DNA of 64,000 nucleotides from assembly GCA_947685225.1 (NCBI GenBank), contig CANTUV010000009.1:8928001-8992000 (forward strand), written 5' to 3'. The notes under the pieces were generated by a model that was not told the DNA's origin, did not search any database, and worked only from the letters and a program-made list of their open reading frames with translations. Source of the stretch: Garcia nutans (lineage: Eukaryota; Streptophyta; Magnoliopsida; Malpighiales; Euphorbiaceae). The position numbers and the translations under genes are program-made. The stretch's first letter is position 1. Each line of letters begins with the position of its first letter. This document shows positions 22,981 to 35,307 of this stretch, one piece after another.

Positions 22981-23350
22981 TAGACAAATGAAGTCTGAAG
23001 GATTAGTTTTCAATTTTCTTTTCATAAAAAAAGTTAAAAACTAAAAATATGATCATATGGTTAAAGTAAAAGAAAGGGACAATACATTTGTCCCATGTCC
23101 CATGCCTTATATATGTCATACTACAATTTACTTTCTTTCAATAATTTTTGACACAATTCACGAACACATAGTAACAGATATTTATTATGGGTCTATACTT
23201 TTTTATACGTGTCTAAAAAATATTTTTATCCTCATAAAATATTTTTTTTCATGCAGGGGGCAAGAGTATAGGTATCTAGATAAAAGTATAAAAAAAAGCT
23301 TAAAAATAGCTAAATGTTTTTGCACAATACTTTACGGAATACAATTAATT
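22981..23350 (+). other. AT-rich stretch between antisense remnant and array, H2
   Basis: No gene seen. It occupies the place where the PMD exon and antisense promoter lie in related elements. Confidence 0.4.
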
Positions 23351-23354
23351 TTTG

Positions 23355-23725
23355 CAGGAACCTCGGGTCCAGAACCTAAACCAATCCAGGTCCAGAATCT
23401 AAAATTATTTTTGAGTCCAGAATTCAAACTAGGTCTAGAATCCAAATCAAACCGAGTCCATAATCCAAAATTATTTTCGAGTCCAGAACTCAAATAGGGT
23501 CCAGAACCTAAACCAAACCGAGTCCAGAATCCAAAATTATTTTTGAGTCCAAAACTCAAATCGGGACTAGAACCCAAATCAGCTCAGGTCCAGAACTCAA
23601 ATTGGGTCCAGAACGCAAATTAACCCGTCCAAAGTCCAAAATTATTTTCGAGTGTAAAACTCAAATCGGGTCCAAAATCCAAATCAATCCAACCTCGGGT
23701 CCAGAATCCATCTGTGTCCAAAATT
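23355..23725 (+). repeat. Tandem array with GGTCCAGAA(C/T)C core, H2
   Basis: About 10-12 units of CGGGTCCAGAACC(C/T)AAAT with spacers such as AAAATTATTTTCGAGTCCAG. Related to the H1 array, shorter. Confidence 0.85.
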
Positions 23726-23776
23726 AGCTCAAACTCATGTTAATTTTTACTCTCTAAATAAATTCAAGATCGTTCA

Positions 23777-23790
23777 AGCAGGGGGCAAAT
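23777..23790 (+). other. Polypurine tract of H2
   Basis: AGCAGGGGGCAAAT followed by TGTAGACCC at 23791. Confidence 0.75.
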
Positions 23791-23811
23791 TGTAGACCCT
23801 TAATTTTGACC

Positions 23812-23816
23812 CTAAG
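23812..23816 (+). repeat. Target site duplication (left), solo LTR
   Basis: CTAAG; matching copy at 26243-26247. Confidence 0.85.
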
Positions 23817-24654
23817 TGTAATATCCCTATGCATGCCCTAGAAGTTTTGTATGTTGTTGTTGTTGTTGTTGGTTTAAATTGGGAAAAGAATGTATATGTA
23901 TATGCATTTTGGGAGAAATTTAGGGTTTAGAGACAAGTTTATATGTTGTGTATATGGTGATATATATAACATATAAAATGGTCAAAGAGAGAGAGTCAAT
24001 GCAAGAGGATATTTTTATATGGCATGTGAAATTACTTAATTGGGTTTATAAGAGACAAAAGCTAAGTTAAGTGATGAGGGGTATATGAGTAATTGCTTAA
24101 AATGAAATGCATGGTGGAGATTAAAAGAAGAAAAGGTGTTTGATTTGTGTATTTTCTTCTTTCTTTCTTGAAGTGGCCGGCTCTCCAAATAGCAAAGAGA
24201 AAGGGAGGTGTTCTTGAGGCAAGAAGTAATTGAAGAGGCAATCAAAGAGTTTGGTTAGAGATTTGTGAAATTTCTTCATCTAAGGTAAGAAATCTCTTGT
24301 TTCCTTTGTTAATTTTGAAGTTATGTTTAAAGTGAAGTGTGATTTGTTGATGTAATGATTTGGTGTGTTTAATATGTGTTTACAAGTGTTAAAGTTGATT
24401 GTTAGTTAAAAGATTGAATTGAGGTTGGTTTGGTTGTGAAGGTTGTAAGTTTAAATGGATTTTGATAGTGGAAAATCAAGAGTAAAGTTTGAGTTAGGGT
24501 TTTGAGATGGTTTGTGTCCAAATGTGTGGTTTAAGTGGTTATTGTGATGAATATGTGTTATGACATGAGTTATATCCATTTGAGTGAGTTTGTGTTGGTA
24601 ATTATAGGTTAAAATGCATTTGGAAGAGGGTTGGTTACATTTAGGGTTTTGGAG

Positions 24655-24905
24655 ATGAGTGACACGGCCAAAGGAAAAGAGAGACACGGCCAAGCTAAGG
24701 AAATTTGGGCATGTTGGTTGAGTTTTTGAGAGACACGGCCGTGTCCCTTAGCCGTGTTCACTACTGGATTTTTGTTTTGGGAGACACGGTCACAAGCTTG
24801 GCCGTGTCCCTTGCCCGTGTTGCTTACTGTCCAATTGAGTTGAGTGACACGGCCACAAGCTTGGCCGTGTCCCTCAAGTGGGCTGCCCGTGTCCCTCAAG
24901 TGTGA
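24655..24905 (+). repeat. Palindromic GACACGGCC repeats in solo LTR
   Basis: Repeated (A/T)GACACGGCC and its reverse complement GGCCGTGTC, several in pairs such as GACACGGCCGTGTCCC and CAAGCTTGGCCGTGTCCCT. Roughly 60-bp periodicity. Confidence 0.8.
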
Positions 24906-25369
24906 TAGTTAGGGTTTTCATTCTTTGATCTTATTGCATTGCTTTGGTTCTCCAAAGGTAGGTTGGTCCTTAAACCTAACCCTAAACACTTTAAACACAC
25001 TTGAATCAATGAATGATATAATCAAATGCATGTGTAAGGTTCTAAAGCTATGAATCATATCAATTGTTCTTTGCCCTAATTGCATTGTTGAGATTGAACA
25101 ATGTTATGTTATGCATTGTGAATGGTAATGTGTTTCATAAGTAATATACATTGAAATGTATATCAAAGATGCAATGATAATTCAAATAAGACATGATATG
25201 AGACAATGCCATTGTGTTTGGCTATGATGATGTGATTGAAAGAAATAAGGCATGTTTGCCTAAATGTTGTTGAGAATTGAGAATGAAAATGATAATTGAA
25301 TGATAAATGAATTGTGTGGCTAATGTGTTATTCCATTTTCAGAGTTGGTTGTTGGTGGCATGCCTAATA

Positions 25370-25545
25370 AGTGTAACAATCTCTTGAAGTTAGGTTGGAT
25401 TGAATCCTTGAAGCCTAATTGAGATGTTACCACCCTTGAAGCTAGGTTGGGTTAGTTCTTGAAGCCAAGTTGGGTAGAAGCTTAGCATGCTTTGCTCCCC
25501 TTGAAGCTTGGTTGAACTTAATCCTTGAAGCCTAGTTGGGTATAT
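25370..25545 (+). repeat. CTTGAAGC(T/C)(A/T)(A/G)GTTGG repeats in solo LTR
   Basis: About six imperfect copies of a roughly 27-bp unit with core CTTGAAGCTAGGTTGGGTT. Confidence 0.75.
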
Positions 25546-26242
25546 GATATTGATAAATGTGATAACAAAACCAAAGCTTTAACTCTGAAAATTGAATGGC
25601 ATATTAGTGTGTCTTGGGCCATGCTTGTCTTTGTTTAGTGTTGATTATGAATGGTTAAATGAATACTAATGGGGTATATGAAAAGATATTGAAATGTGAT
25701 ATGTAATGTGAAAGTATGTTGTTAGTTTTGCATATATGATGTTACATGTATAATATGGATTGAGAAATGACATTGCATTGCACTAAGTCATATCATTAGC
25801 ATGATTATCTTACTAAGCCATTGGCTTAGTGCGATAGTGTTTAATCGCGTAGGTAATAGAGTTGATAGAGTTGAACCCGAGAGTTCATCAAGACCAAGTG
25901 AGAGTAGACCTTGAAGAATCCATTTTGGGAGCTTAAAGATCAGAGCAAACTTGCCAATCATGTATACTTCTTTATATTTTGTAAAGAAATGTTTAATATG
26001 TAAATATGTACATATTTTATAACTTCCGCTGTGTAATATTTAAATGTATATATATATATAACTAATATGTTTTGTTTTACAAGTAAATGATCTACTTTTC
26101 TATAATGTATAATGATAAGGGTATTGTATTAAGTTTTAAAGTGTTTTGAATGTTAAGAGAACCGTAGCATCCCTATGTTTGGTGCACTTATGCTACATTG
26201 TTGTGGTTGTAGTGTGTGTGCATTGGATATGGGGGTGTTACA

Positions 26243-26247
26243 CTAAG
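26243..26247 (+). repeat. Target site duplication (right), solo LTR
   Basis: CTAAG; matches 23812-23816. Confidence 0.85.
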
Positions 26248-28112
26248 TTAGTTCAGTCCTAATTAAAGATGGCCTAAATACTTATCGGTCCAAAATCGGA
26301 TTTTAAAGCCATTTTGGTCGAATCAAACAAGTCTAGTTTGATATGGACTTGTCCATATCGAACTAGGGTTGCCTAGTTTGACATGGACATAATCCATATT
26401 GAACTGGGCAACCTTAGGTCAACATGGACATATCCATATCGACCTGAACAACCCAGCTCGACATGGTACTATTTTGGACTCGAATTTAGTTCAACATGGT
26501 CACATATTATCAACAATTCAAATTATTTTAAGTCGATATGCCTCAGATGACAGTGTTTAATTAAAAAACTGATATGGGTTCACAAAAGTTTAACCTAATC
26601 ATTCCTTATAAATTCAGGCAATAAAACAGCAACAAAGGGACGACAACAGAACAAACAGAGACAAAAAAAAGTAGTAATCAAAATAGAAAACAAAAACCCT
26701 AGCAATCTTGAGTGAGCAATGAGCAGAAACACCAAACTACCAAACTAGAAGGCAGTAAATCTATCTTTATCTCATTCAACCAAGATTTTACAAGTTTGAT
26801 CACCGTGAAATATTAGTGGAACCAACAACAGAGGTTTGCAACTCTTTGTCCAGTTATTTTACATTTACAACAATTCATTTATACTATTTCATTGTTCTAT
26901 TTTTGTTCCTGTTTCATTAGTTTGTATGGTTTTTACAAATTTCATAAACGTCCAGTAGCCTTATTCGAAGTATAATCTAATAAAACATGATTCATATTGA
27001 TTTCTATGTTCACTGTCCATTAAACTGTTTAATTAGATTTCAAATCAAATTGTCTAAACCAATTTAAACATTACAGCAGTTAAAATGAATTTTTAAAAAA
27101 ACCATAAATAACTCTTATAACTTTTTTTCAATGGAAAAACTATAAAACAATTTTTCAAAATGTAGAATCCTAAAACATTTTTTCAAATACTATACCCTAA
27201 ATCAATTTCTAAATACTAAAGATCTGAAATCAGTTTTAAACCCTAAAAACCTTAAAACTTCTTTTCTTTCACGCAAGTCAGTAACCTTAAACCTTAAGAA
27301 TCCAAAACCCTAATTTGTATTTTCATAAAACCCTAAAAACATTAATCATATCTTCTTAAAACCCTAAATCTTAATTTAAAACCCTAGTTTGCATATTTAT
27401 TGTTTAATGTGATATTTGAATATAGGATTGATTATTAATACATGTTCATATCTTGCTAGATGATTTATTTTGATTTGTTTTGGATGATTTACTTTATGAT
27501 GGATGATTGAATAACTTTGATTGGTTTATTTTAGTTTATAAATGTAAGAGGTATGTTTCCACTACGTGGGTATCTCATTAGTTAAGCTCTATGTAATTTA
27601 AATTATTTCAAGTTGAGGATTAATGTAAAGAGCATGTTTCCACCCTTTGGTGGGGTGTCCAATTTATTATGTTTTACTTTAAATATTGAACATAGTTGTA
27701 AGGGTATGTTTCATCTCATATGGGTGCCCGTTTATTATTATTTTTGAATGCTATTTTTTTGTTTTTAATACAATGATGTTTTATTATTCACATATATTAT
27801 GGACAATGTCTTATTAATTAAGAATTTAATAATATTTAAACTTAAAAAGGAGGTCGGTTCCAATAAACTGAGCATTGTAGACGTGCTGGGTCATTCCCAC
27901 CTTCCCCACGCATACCCAACTTTTCGAACCCATTAAGGGGTTGGGGATTCCTTAGGAATCGAGTCATCCACCCCTTTTTTTTCCTGGCCTGTCAGGGTGG
28001 CAACTCCATTTTCTTCGGGTTTAGGCTCGTATTCTCTAAGGTCCTGAGCCTAATAGTACCGAAGTCACAAGAACTATTCCACCAGGAGTGAGGGCGAAAA
28101 TCCCTGCTCACA

Positions 28113-29338
28113 CCTAGTTTTAAGTAAAATCCCTAAGTTAATTCCAAAACCAACCATAGTTTTAAGTAACAGCCCTAAGTTAATTCCAAAACCAACCCTA
28201 ATTTTAAGTAAAAGCCTTGAGTTAATTCCAAAACCCTAGTTTTAGGTTAAAACCCCTTAACTTTACATGTAAAACCCTAGTTCTAAGATTGAAACCCTAA
28301 ATTGCATGTTCAACCTTAGTTTTTAGGATAAAAACTAGTTTTGCATGGCTAAAGTATGATTAAACTCTATATTTAAGATAAATTCCTAATTTTGGATGAT
28401 TGAGCCCTGGTTTAGGATTAAAGTCATAATTTTATAATGAAATCCTAATTTGATCACTAAAACCCTAACTTGTAAAATTAAACCCTAAATTTGTAATCAA
28501 AATCCTAAATTGCATATAAAACCCTAGTTTTAGGATCAAATTCTAAGTTGCATGTAAAACCTTAGTTTTCAGGATCAAACCTTAAATTGCATGTTTAACT
28601 CTAGATTTTAGGACTTAATCTCAAACTAGATACCAAACCCTAATTTTATTAAAGTTTAAATTTTATGATTATTTTGATGATTATTTATTGATAATTTGCA
28701 TGTTTAATTAATTGTTTCTTATGAATGGTTAAATTGTACTTTCTTACTATTGTTTGGATTTTGAAGATGATGTAACAGGCATGTTTCCATTTGTGGTTGC
28801 CTTATTTATTGAGTTTATGTAATTTAATTTAATTTATAGACTTTTAGACTATTGTAAAAGACATGTTTCTACCTTTTGGTGGGTTTCCTATTTTACTTAG
28901 TTTTTTTATGGATTTTGAACATTTGTAAGGGCATATTTCCATCTTGTGTGGGTGCCCATTTTATTTAGTTGTTTGATTTATAATATGATGAATGTATGTT
29001 TATTATAACTGCTTGTAGTCTGAATAGTATCATAGTAAAATAAGAATTTAATAATATTTAGATCTGAAAAGGAGGTTGGTTCCAATGAACCGAGCATTAT
29101 GGGAGTGCTAGGCAATTTCTCACCTTCCCCATGCATACCCAACTTTTCAAACCCAGTAAGAGTTGGAGATTCCTTAGGAATCGAGTCATCCACCCCTTTT
29201 ATTTTCTTCCAAACCCATCCTGGTGGCGACTCCTATTCTCTGGGTTTAGGCCAGTGTTCTCTAAGGCCCAGAGCCTAACAATGCTAAAGTGGCAAGAATC
29301 ATTCCACTAGGAGTGAGGGACAAAAATCTCCGCTCATA
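28113..29338 (+). mobile_element. Partial LTR of Tat element H3
   Basis: The right-hand 1226 bp of a Tat LTR: telobox-rich zone (28120-28640), three-module repeat (about 28768-28960), conserved last 280 bp with TGGCGACTCC at 29224-29233, end CTCATA (ACA changed to ATA). The left part of this LTR would be on the other side of H2, outside the window. The following AATCC would be its right target copy if this is a 3' or solo LTR. Confidence 0.75.
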
Positions 29339-30300
29339 AATCCCTAATGGTTTAAGCTGTATGGCCCGGTGAAATAGGGTATAGCCACTAATGGTTTAAG
29401 TCATATGGTTTGGTGAAATAGGGTATGGTCCGTAATAGTTTAAGTTATATGGCTTGGTGAAATAAGGTATGATCCCTAATGGTTTAAGCCATATGGGCAG
29501 GTAGGGTATGGTTCCTAAGAGTTCAACCATGCGCTAAATAGGTGTTGTCCCTGAGGATTAAGGCATTTGGCTAAGCTATGCGTCTAACTTTACTTGAGTG
29601 GTTCCTATTTACTTGGTTTATCCTTTGTGACCTTGGTTTAGTCCATGTCTAAAGGGTTAAGTAATTATGGCTATGATCCATGTCTAAAGGTTAAGCCATT
29701 GTGGCTTAGGCTCATGTATGATGGTTAGGTCTATACTTATGAGATAAGCCAATGTGGCTTAGATTTGATTCCTAATGGTTGAGCTGATATGGCTTGAGCT
29801 TGTGCTAGGTCAAAGTGATTCAGCCAGTGCAGCTAGGTTTTGGTGATTGAGTTGATGATGATCAAAAAAATGCAACATCATTTCATTTAGATGGGTTAAG
29901 CCAATGTAGGCTTAGTTTAGATCTGACGATCAAGCTAATGTGACTTGATTTTGTGCGTTAAACCTATGATGCGGGCTGATCCAATTTGGTTTAGGTTAGA
30001 TGGTTAAGCGGGTGTGTCTTGGTTCATGTTTGATATGTCGAGCATACAGGGCTTTGTTTCATGTTTGATGGTTAAGCCCATATGGCTTATATTTATGTGT
30101 TAAACCCATGTGGTTCAGGTTTGTGCTCTATAAGTCAAGCCAATGTAGCTTGGATTTATGCTTCATGGGCTAAGTCAATGTGACCTAGTTTTATAAGGTA
30201 AACTGATGTGGTTAAGGTTTATTTTTAGGGATAAGCCAATGTGGCTTAGGTTCATGCTAATTTTGTTTAGGCTTAATGTGGTTTCAAGTTTATAACTTAA
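29339..30300 (+). repeat. Degenerate TAAGCC...GGCTTA repeat field
   Basis: About 25 diverged copies of a 30-45-bp motif, GGTTAAGCCAATGTGGCTTAGG and variants, each a short imperfect palindrome (TAAGCC...GGCTTA). The first copies, at 29340-29520, have the longer form AATGGTTTAAGCCATATGG with GGTGAAATAGGGTATGG. No gene is seen. Confidence 0.7.
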
Positions 30301-30516
30301 CTTGGATTGAGTTTTAAAGGAATGGTACCTTAAAATTGTAGGGATAGTGTGCATGAAATGCATGCATGTATGCATGAATGAAAACAATTTTATGAGGATG
30401 GTTTAGGATTATGGTGCATGCCTCTTAAGGGTAGGGTCTATGGCCTTTTCATGCAAAGGATGATTTAGTCCAAAGGGCCTTGTCACACTAGCACAGCTAT
30501 ATGCCTTACTATATGA

Positions 30517-30521
30517 CTGAT
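30517..30521 (+). repeat. Target site duplication (left), minus solo LTR
   Basis: CTGAT; matching copy at 33524-33528. Confidence 0.8.
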
Positions 30522-33500
30522 TGTAACACCCTTGTACCCTATATACGTACAATACATATTTCCAGCATATGTAAAATACGCATATACGGTACAAAAATAT
30601 CACCGACCGGTTTAAAAATTTTTTTTTAACATTTTCAATTTAAAATTTCAAATTCTAAATATATAAAAATTAAATAGAATACAAATATTCTTTACTTGTT
30701 ATAAAAACCCAAAATAAATAATATATATATAAATCTCTGGGAAAAATTCGCCAGAGTATTGTCTGCAATTTGGATATTCCAAAATTTATCAAAACACAAC
30801 CTGCAAAAAAGAAAAACTCCCAAATAATTTCAAATCACCATCTCAACCATACTTCTCAATTTCACCAAGTTTCTCAAACATTTATGCATATAGATATATA
30901 TAATTTAAAACACATTTACTTTCCGATTTCAAATACATTGGCCCAAACATTCTTTATAATATACAATACGTAAAATCCAAAACATAATATATTATGCATA
31001 AAACTAAAAAATGTACAATAACATAAAAATATATACATGCTGCTGGCAGTGTTTCTGATCTCGATAGCAACTCAACAATCTCAACTACAAGTCTAGACCC
31101 GACGTGGTCTAGAAGAACTCTCTGGCTCAACTGGGTCTATCCTGTCACCTGCGAGATGGAAAAAATCGCGCTAAGACGAAGCCTAGTGGTACAAACTTTG
31201 ATAATAACAATATAACTCAATGCAATACCAAATGCACAATGCATATAGATTTCACATCAATCCACTTTCTTATATTTTTCAAATATTTCATAAGCACAAC
31301 TCATAATATTATATTACTCAATTGTATCATAATTCATAATTCACATTAAAACAAAGACAAGCATGGGCCCAAAAAGGATCTAATATGCTATTCAAATTTC
31401 AGAGTTACCACTTTGATCCATAATGACACCATGTGTCTAGCCCTGTAGGCAATATATTTATGAATAATGTAACAGCCCCAGTCTCTTGGACCTCAACCCG
31501 GCTAAACCCTTAGGCCCCAGTATCTTGGTCCTCAAGCCGGCTAGACTGCTACAGTTTTTGAGGCTTACAACCCAGTCTTTTCTCCCCAAAAACATCATAT
31601 TTATCAGCTGGCCTGGCTTACGACCCAGTCTTTTTACCATTCCAGTGTATAGCCCGTAGGCAATCATAGGCATGGCGCCAAACCCAAAACTCTGAAAATT
31701 GAATAACATACTAGGCACACAATTTATTCATATTTCTCATTATTAATCTCTTTCTCATTTTCACATATTCAATCTAGGCACATTGCCTTATTTTCACTTT
31801 TTTTTTTTCACTTTTCTCATTTTTCACATCTTTCTTATTTTTCTCACTTTTCTCATTTTTTATCAATATCAATTCATTTCATTATTACACATAGCTCATT
31901 TTTGCATTCACAACATATTACCCAATTACTTTGGGTATTTTCACATAATATGCATATTTCGCATGTTACACAAATTAGCCATTATCAATGGCTTTTCACA
32001 ATGCATTTAACATATATATGACATTACAAATGTTATAGCATATTATTCATACACAATCAATGAACCAAGTAGCTTAACACATTTTCCAACCAAAATGTGT
32101 TAAGTCCAAATGTTATGCAAATATAAACATTATATTCAAAGTTTGTACATACCTCCACTAGCAACCCAAAGCAAGCTAAAAATAACCTTCAATCCAATCT
32201 TTCCAACTTGCCCTTCACCACTTGGATGAAGCAAATCAATCTCCCTCAATGCCTAAACCAAATGTGATGGCAAATAATCATTTAGTACCACATTTAATGG
32301 CATTTCCAACATTAAACCATAATTAAACATCACTCCTATAAATTTTCAAAAATTTAGCCTTTCCTTACTTCAACATTGGAATTCCATTCTACTACAATTA
32401 AATTAGTGTTTTAAGTTTATTTATATTATTAAAAACATATTTTAATACACTTAAATCATTTACATTATAAAAATACACTCTTATACACAAAATCTCAAAA
32501 ATGGCATAACCTTCCCCCCAATGAAGGTTTTCCATTCCGACACAATCCATTACTCATTCCAAGCTTATTTTCATCACTTTTAACACTAAATAACATGCTT
32601 AAACAAATAAAATCACACAATTCAACCACTTTGGAAAATCACTTTTCCAAAACCCTAAATCTCCACTTCCATTCTCAAACTCCAACCCAACACCACCAAA
32701 TCCAATATTTGACTTTAAAATACTTTGTTATGAATCAAAACAACTCATTTAGAATCAATTTGCACAATTAAAGTTCATGTTTTCAAAACCCCAAAAATCC
32801 ATAACCCTAAATTCTCTCTCTTCACCATTCTTTAACCAAACTCCATCATCTCTTCAATCTAACCATAGAATCATTGTTAACTACCCAAAATAACATCATA
32901 CACACCAATTCCAACAATTATAACATACTACATAAAAATCTCAAAACTCACATAATCTCATCTTCCATGGAATTCAAAGAAAAGAGATGGAAACTTACTA
33001 ATTTTGGTGGAAATCACCAAAAATCCACTTGAAACTTGTTAATTCCTTCAATTTATGGAGTATGGAAGAAGCAAAATCCTTGGTCTTCAAACTCCCATGG
33101 AAGCCACGTTCTTGAAGAAGAAGAAGAAGAAGAAGACTTTTAATATTCTTTTCCTTTCATTTTTTTTTAACCACACATATATATATATATATATATTAAA
33201 ATAATTTAATATTTAATTATTTTTTCAATAAATTAAAAGTTCTGATTTCCCTCTTCCATTCAAAATTAATTTATTTTTGAATTAATTTATTAATTTTTAA
33301 TTTATATGATTTAATTACCAAAATACCCTTTTCTTTTAAAAAGTGTTGACTTTTATATGTTATGTATATTTTGCATATATATCACATATATATTCCACTT
33401 TTTCATTTAAAATCCCTTCATTTTTCATTTAAAACCATTAATTTAATTTATCCTTTTAGATTATAATTTATTTTATCAAATTTTCTAAAAAGTATAAATT

Positions 33501-33523
33501 TTCAAAAATTTTAGGATGATACA
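30522..33523 (-). mobile_element. Solo LTR, Tekay-type, minus strand (3002 bp)
   Basis: Plus-strand view starts TGTAACACCC and ends GATGATACA, with CTGAT on both sides. In its own orientation it starts TGTATCATCC and ends GGGTGTTACA. The segment near 31470-31690 (CAGCCCCAGTCTCTTGG, CCTCAACCCGGCTA) matches the plus-strand Tekay LTR near 58130-58300 in reverse, so the two are the same subfamily. Contains a GAA run (about 33116-33138) and an AT run (33175-33197). No genes. Confidence 0.9.
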
Positions 33524-33528
33524 CTGAT
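33524..33528 (+). repeat. Target site duplication (right), minus solo LTR
   Basis: CTGAT; matches 30517-30521. Confidence 0.8.
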
Positions 33529-33784
33529 AATGAATATGACATGGGTCTAATAATACGTACATGTTTGTTACACATCAATAGAATTAAGGATTTGTCGTGG
33601 GTTAGATGCTGTCACTATCCCCCAACATACCTAATGAAAGTTGTGAAGTAGATGCTACTTGCTACCTAGGGTTTCCTAAAACTAAAAGGTAAGGAACCTT
33701 TATGCATGATGGAGTAAACTAACCAAAGATAAAAATGATTTTGAAAAAAAGCCCATTAAAATTTTATTTTAAAAATTTTAAAAG

Positions 33785-33802
33785 TCCCTAGTGGAGTTGC
33801 CA
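33785..33802 (-). other. Primer binding site of H4
   Basis: On the minus strand TGGCAACTCCACTAGGGA, two differences from TGGCGACTCCACTGGGGA of the young Ogre (44442-44459). Two bases separate it from the LTR end. Confidence 0.75.
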
Positions 33803-34699
33803 GCTGTAAGGCCTCGCATGAGCACCAGTTCGGCCCGCTTGGGAATGGGGAGTCCAAAGGCTCATTTGAGCTTGGTTTCATATGATGCCGCCATGTACGA
33901 TCTCCAGTCAGTTTGATAAGCACTAGCTTAAAGAAAATGGTATTTTCTATTTTGAAAAAATAATTTACTCCCCTTTTGTTATGAAAAAGTAAAAGTGGCT
34001 TTTATTTTGAAAAGTGAAAATTGGAGAGTCACCACTTTAATATATTTTGTTTGGGAAAAAGTTAAGGAAAACCCCGTTTAATTGATTCCATTAAGTTTGA
34101 TTAATTTTTTATCCAAGAAGACACTAGTTTGAAACCAATCACAATGGATCCCGGGCTAAGTTTTCAGACCAATTTTAATAATAATGAGTTTTCTCTCTTT
34201 GATTGATTTTAACCTTTGTTATTAGAAAAAAATATGATTTTTATGGTTTATGCTGAAATTAATTATGGATGACAAAATAATGCATGAACATATAATAACA
34301 TGACATCCACAAGATGTAGCACAAAAGATAATTATTATATCTTTACCAAAATAATAATTTCAAGGGAGTTTCAACTCTAGCCCTTATGGGTTCTAGGTCG
34401 AGCATAAATCCTCAATTGACTAATTGATTGAAAAAGACAAAAAAAAAAAGCAATAACGGCAACTATTGCAAAACTCATCAAATTTGCAATGTGGCCCAAA
34501 ATCACAGGAAAAGAAAAAGGAGAAATAGTGAAATAATAACAAAATTTTAAATAAAAGAACCAGTTGGGTTTGTTTATGTGAGATCTTGCTACTCGAAGTA
34601 ATATTCCAAGTATGTCTACTTATCCCATTTGAATGGGAATCAAAACATAAGTAGTTCGTGTCGTTTGACCTGCGATTCATGATATTCAAGTTGCATTAG

Positions 34700-35010
34700 A
34701 TTAGTTATTATGTAAGCTTTTATTTAGAGTCAAAATTGAGGACTTTTCATGAAGTCCAAAATCGAGGATTCTTGGGGACCGTTTTGGGTTGTTCGGGCTC
34801 ATTCAAACTTTGACTCTTGTGATTCCAATTTTGTTGGAACCATTATCATGTGGGCTTTCATTTAGGGGAAAAAATTAAAGATTTTTCCTCAAGTCTAAAA
34901 TCAAGGGTTCTTGAGGCCATTTTAGGATCGTTCGGGCCTATTGAGGCTCGTCTAAACTCCAATTTATGTGATTCCAATTTTATTGGAACCATAATCACAT
35001 ATAACGTAGG
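34700..35010 (+). repeat. Direct duplication of about 150 bp in the H4 LTR
   Basis: Two diverged copies, each with a GAGG(A/G)TTCTTG(A/G)GG segment, TCGTTCGGGC or GTTGTTCGGGC, and TGATTCCAATTTTGTTGGAACC. Confidence 0.7.
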
Positions 35011-35302
35011 TGCAAAATTAGGGGTTTAAAGGTTTAACCTATTTTGGAAGGCTTGGCCTCAGATTTAATTGTCAGATGAGTTGGCTTATTATGGAAGTTT
35101 GACTCGATTAAACAAGTAAGTTGTGGTTTATTTGGCTTGAACAGACTGTGGTGTGTTGATTTAGGAAAGATGCAATATTCTGTGGATGGGCTCCTATCAA
35201 GTTTAGGTTTGAGGATGCTTTATTTTGAAGGCGTAGGTCAGATTTGGCCTTTGATTTATCTCGAGAGACCTTTAATCTGGTTCGATCTTTGGCGTTTTGG
35301 GC

Positions 35303-35307
35303 TATGG
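35303..35307 (+). repeat. Target site duplication (left), TRIM
   Basis: TATGG; matching copy at 35798-35802. Confidence 0.85.

Larger units (their letters stand above)
23817..26242 (+). mobile_element. Solo LTR, Tekay-type (2426 bp)
   Basis: Starts TGTAATATCC and ends GGGTGTTACA, flanked by CTAAG on both sides, with no internal region, as left by recombination between two LTRs. Both ends match the plus-strand Tekay LTR (start 42265, end 59060). Inside are a (TTG)n run near 23850, palindromic GACACGGCC repeats (24655-24905) and a CTTGAAGC repeat (25370-25545). No coding sequence; the frame at 24609-24899 only translates the palindromic repeats. Confidence 0.9.
19759..28112 (+). mobile_element. 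Tat-lineage LTR element H2 (3' part)
   Basis: Starts inside the antisense gene region and continues to a tandem array, polypurine tract (23777-23790) and 3' LTR (23791-28112). The LTR is interrupted by a solo LTR with target duplication CTAAG. Ends at TCACA 28112, followed by LTR-like sequence of H3, so H2 is inserted in an H3 LTR; right target copy should begin CCTAG at 28113. The gag-pol half of H2 is left of the window, beyond H1. Confidence 0.8.
23791..28112 (+). mobile_element. 3' LTR of H2, split by a solo LTR
   Basis: The first 26 bp (23791-23816) and the rest (26248-28112) form one Tat LTR of about 1890 bp once the insertion is removed. The right part holds TATAAATT (26607-26614), a telobox zone (27184-27390), the three-module repeat (about 27543-27730) and primer-site-like TGGCAACTCC (27998-28007). 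Ends TGCTCACA. Confidence 0.85.

Noticed and set aside
24609..24899. Minus-strand frame with GHGQACGRV repeats
   Set aside because: Arises from palindromic GACACGGCC repeats in a solo LTR.
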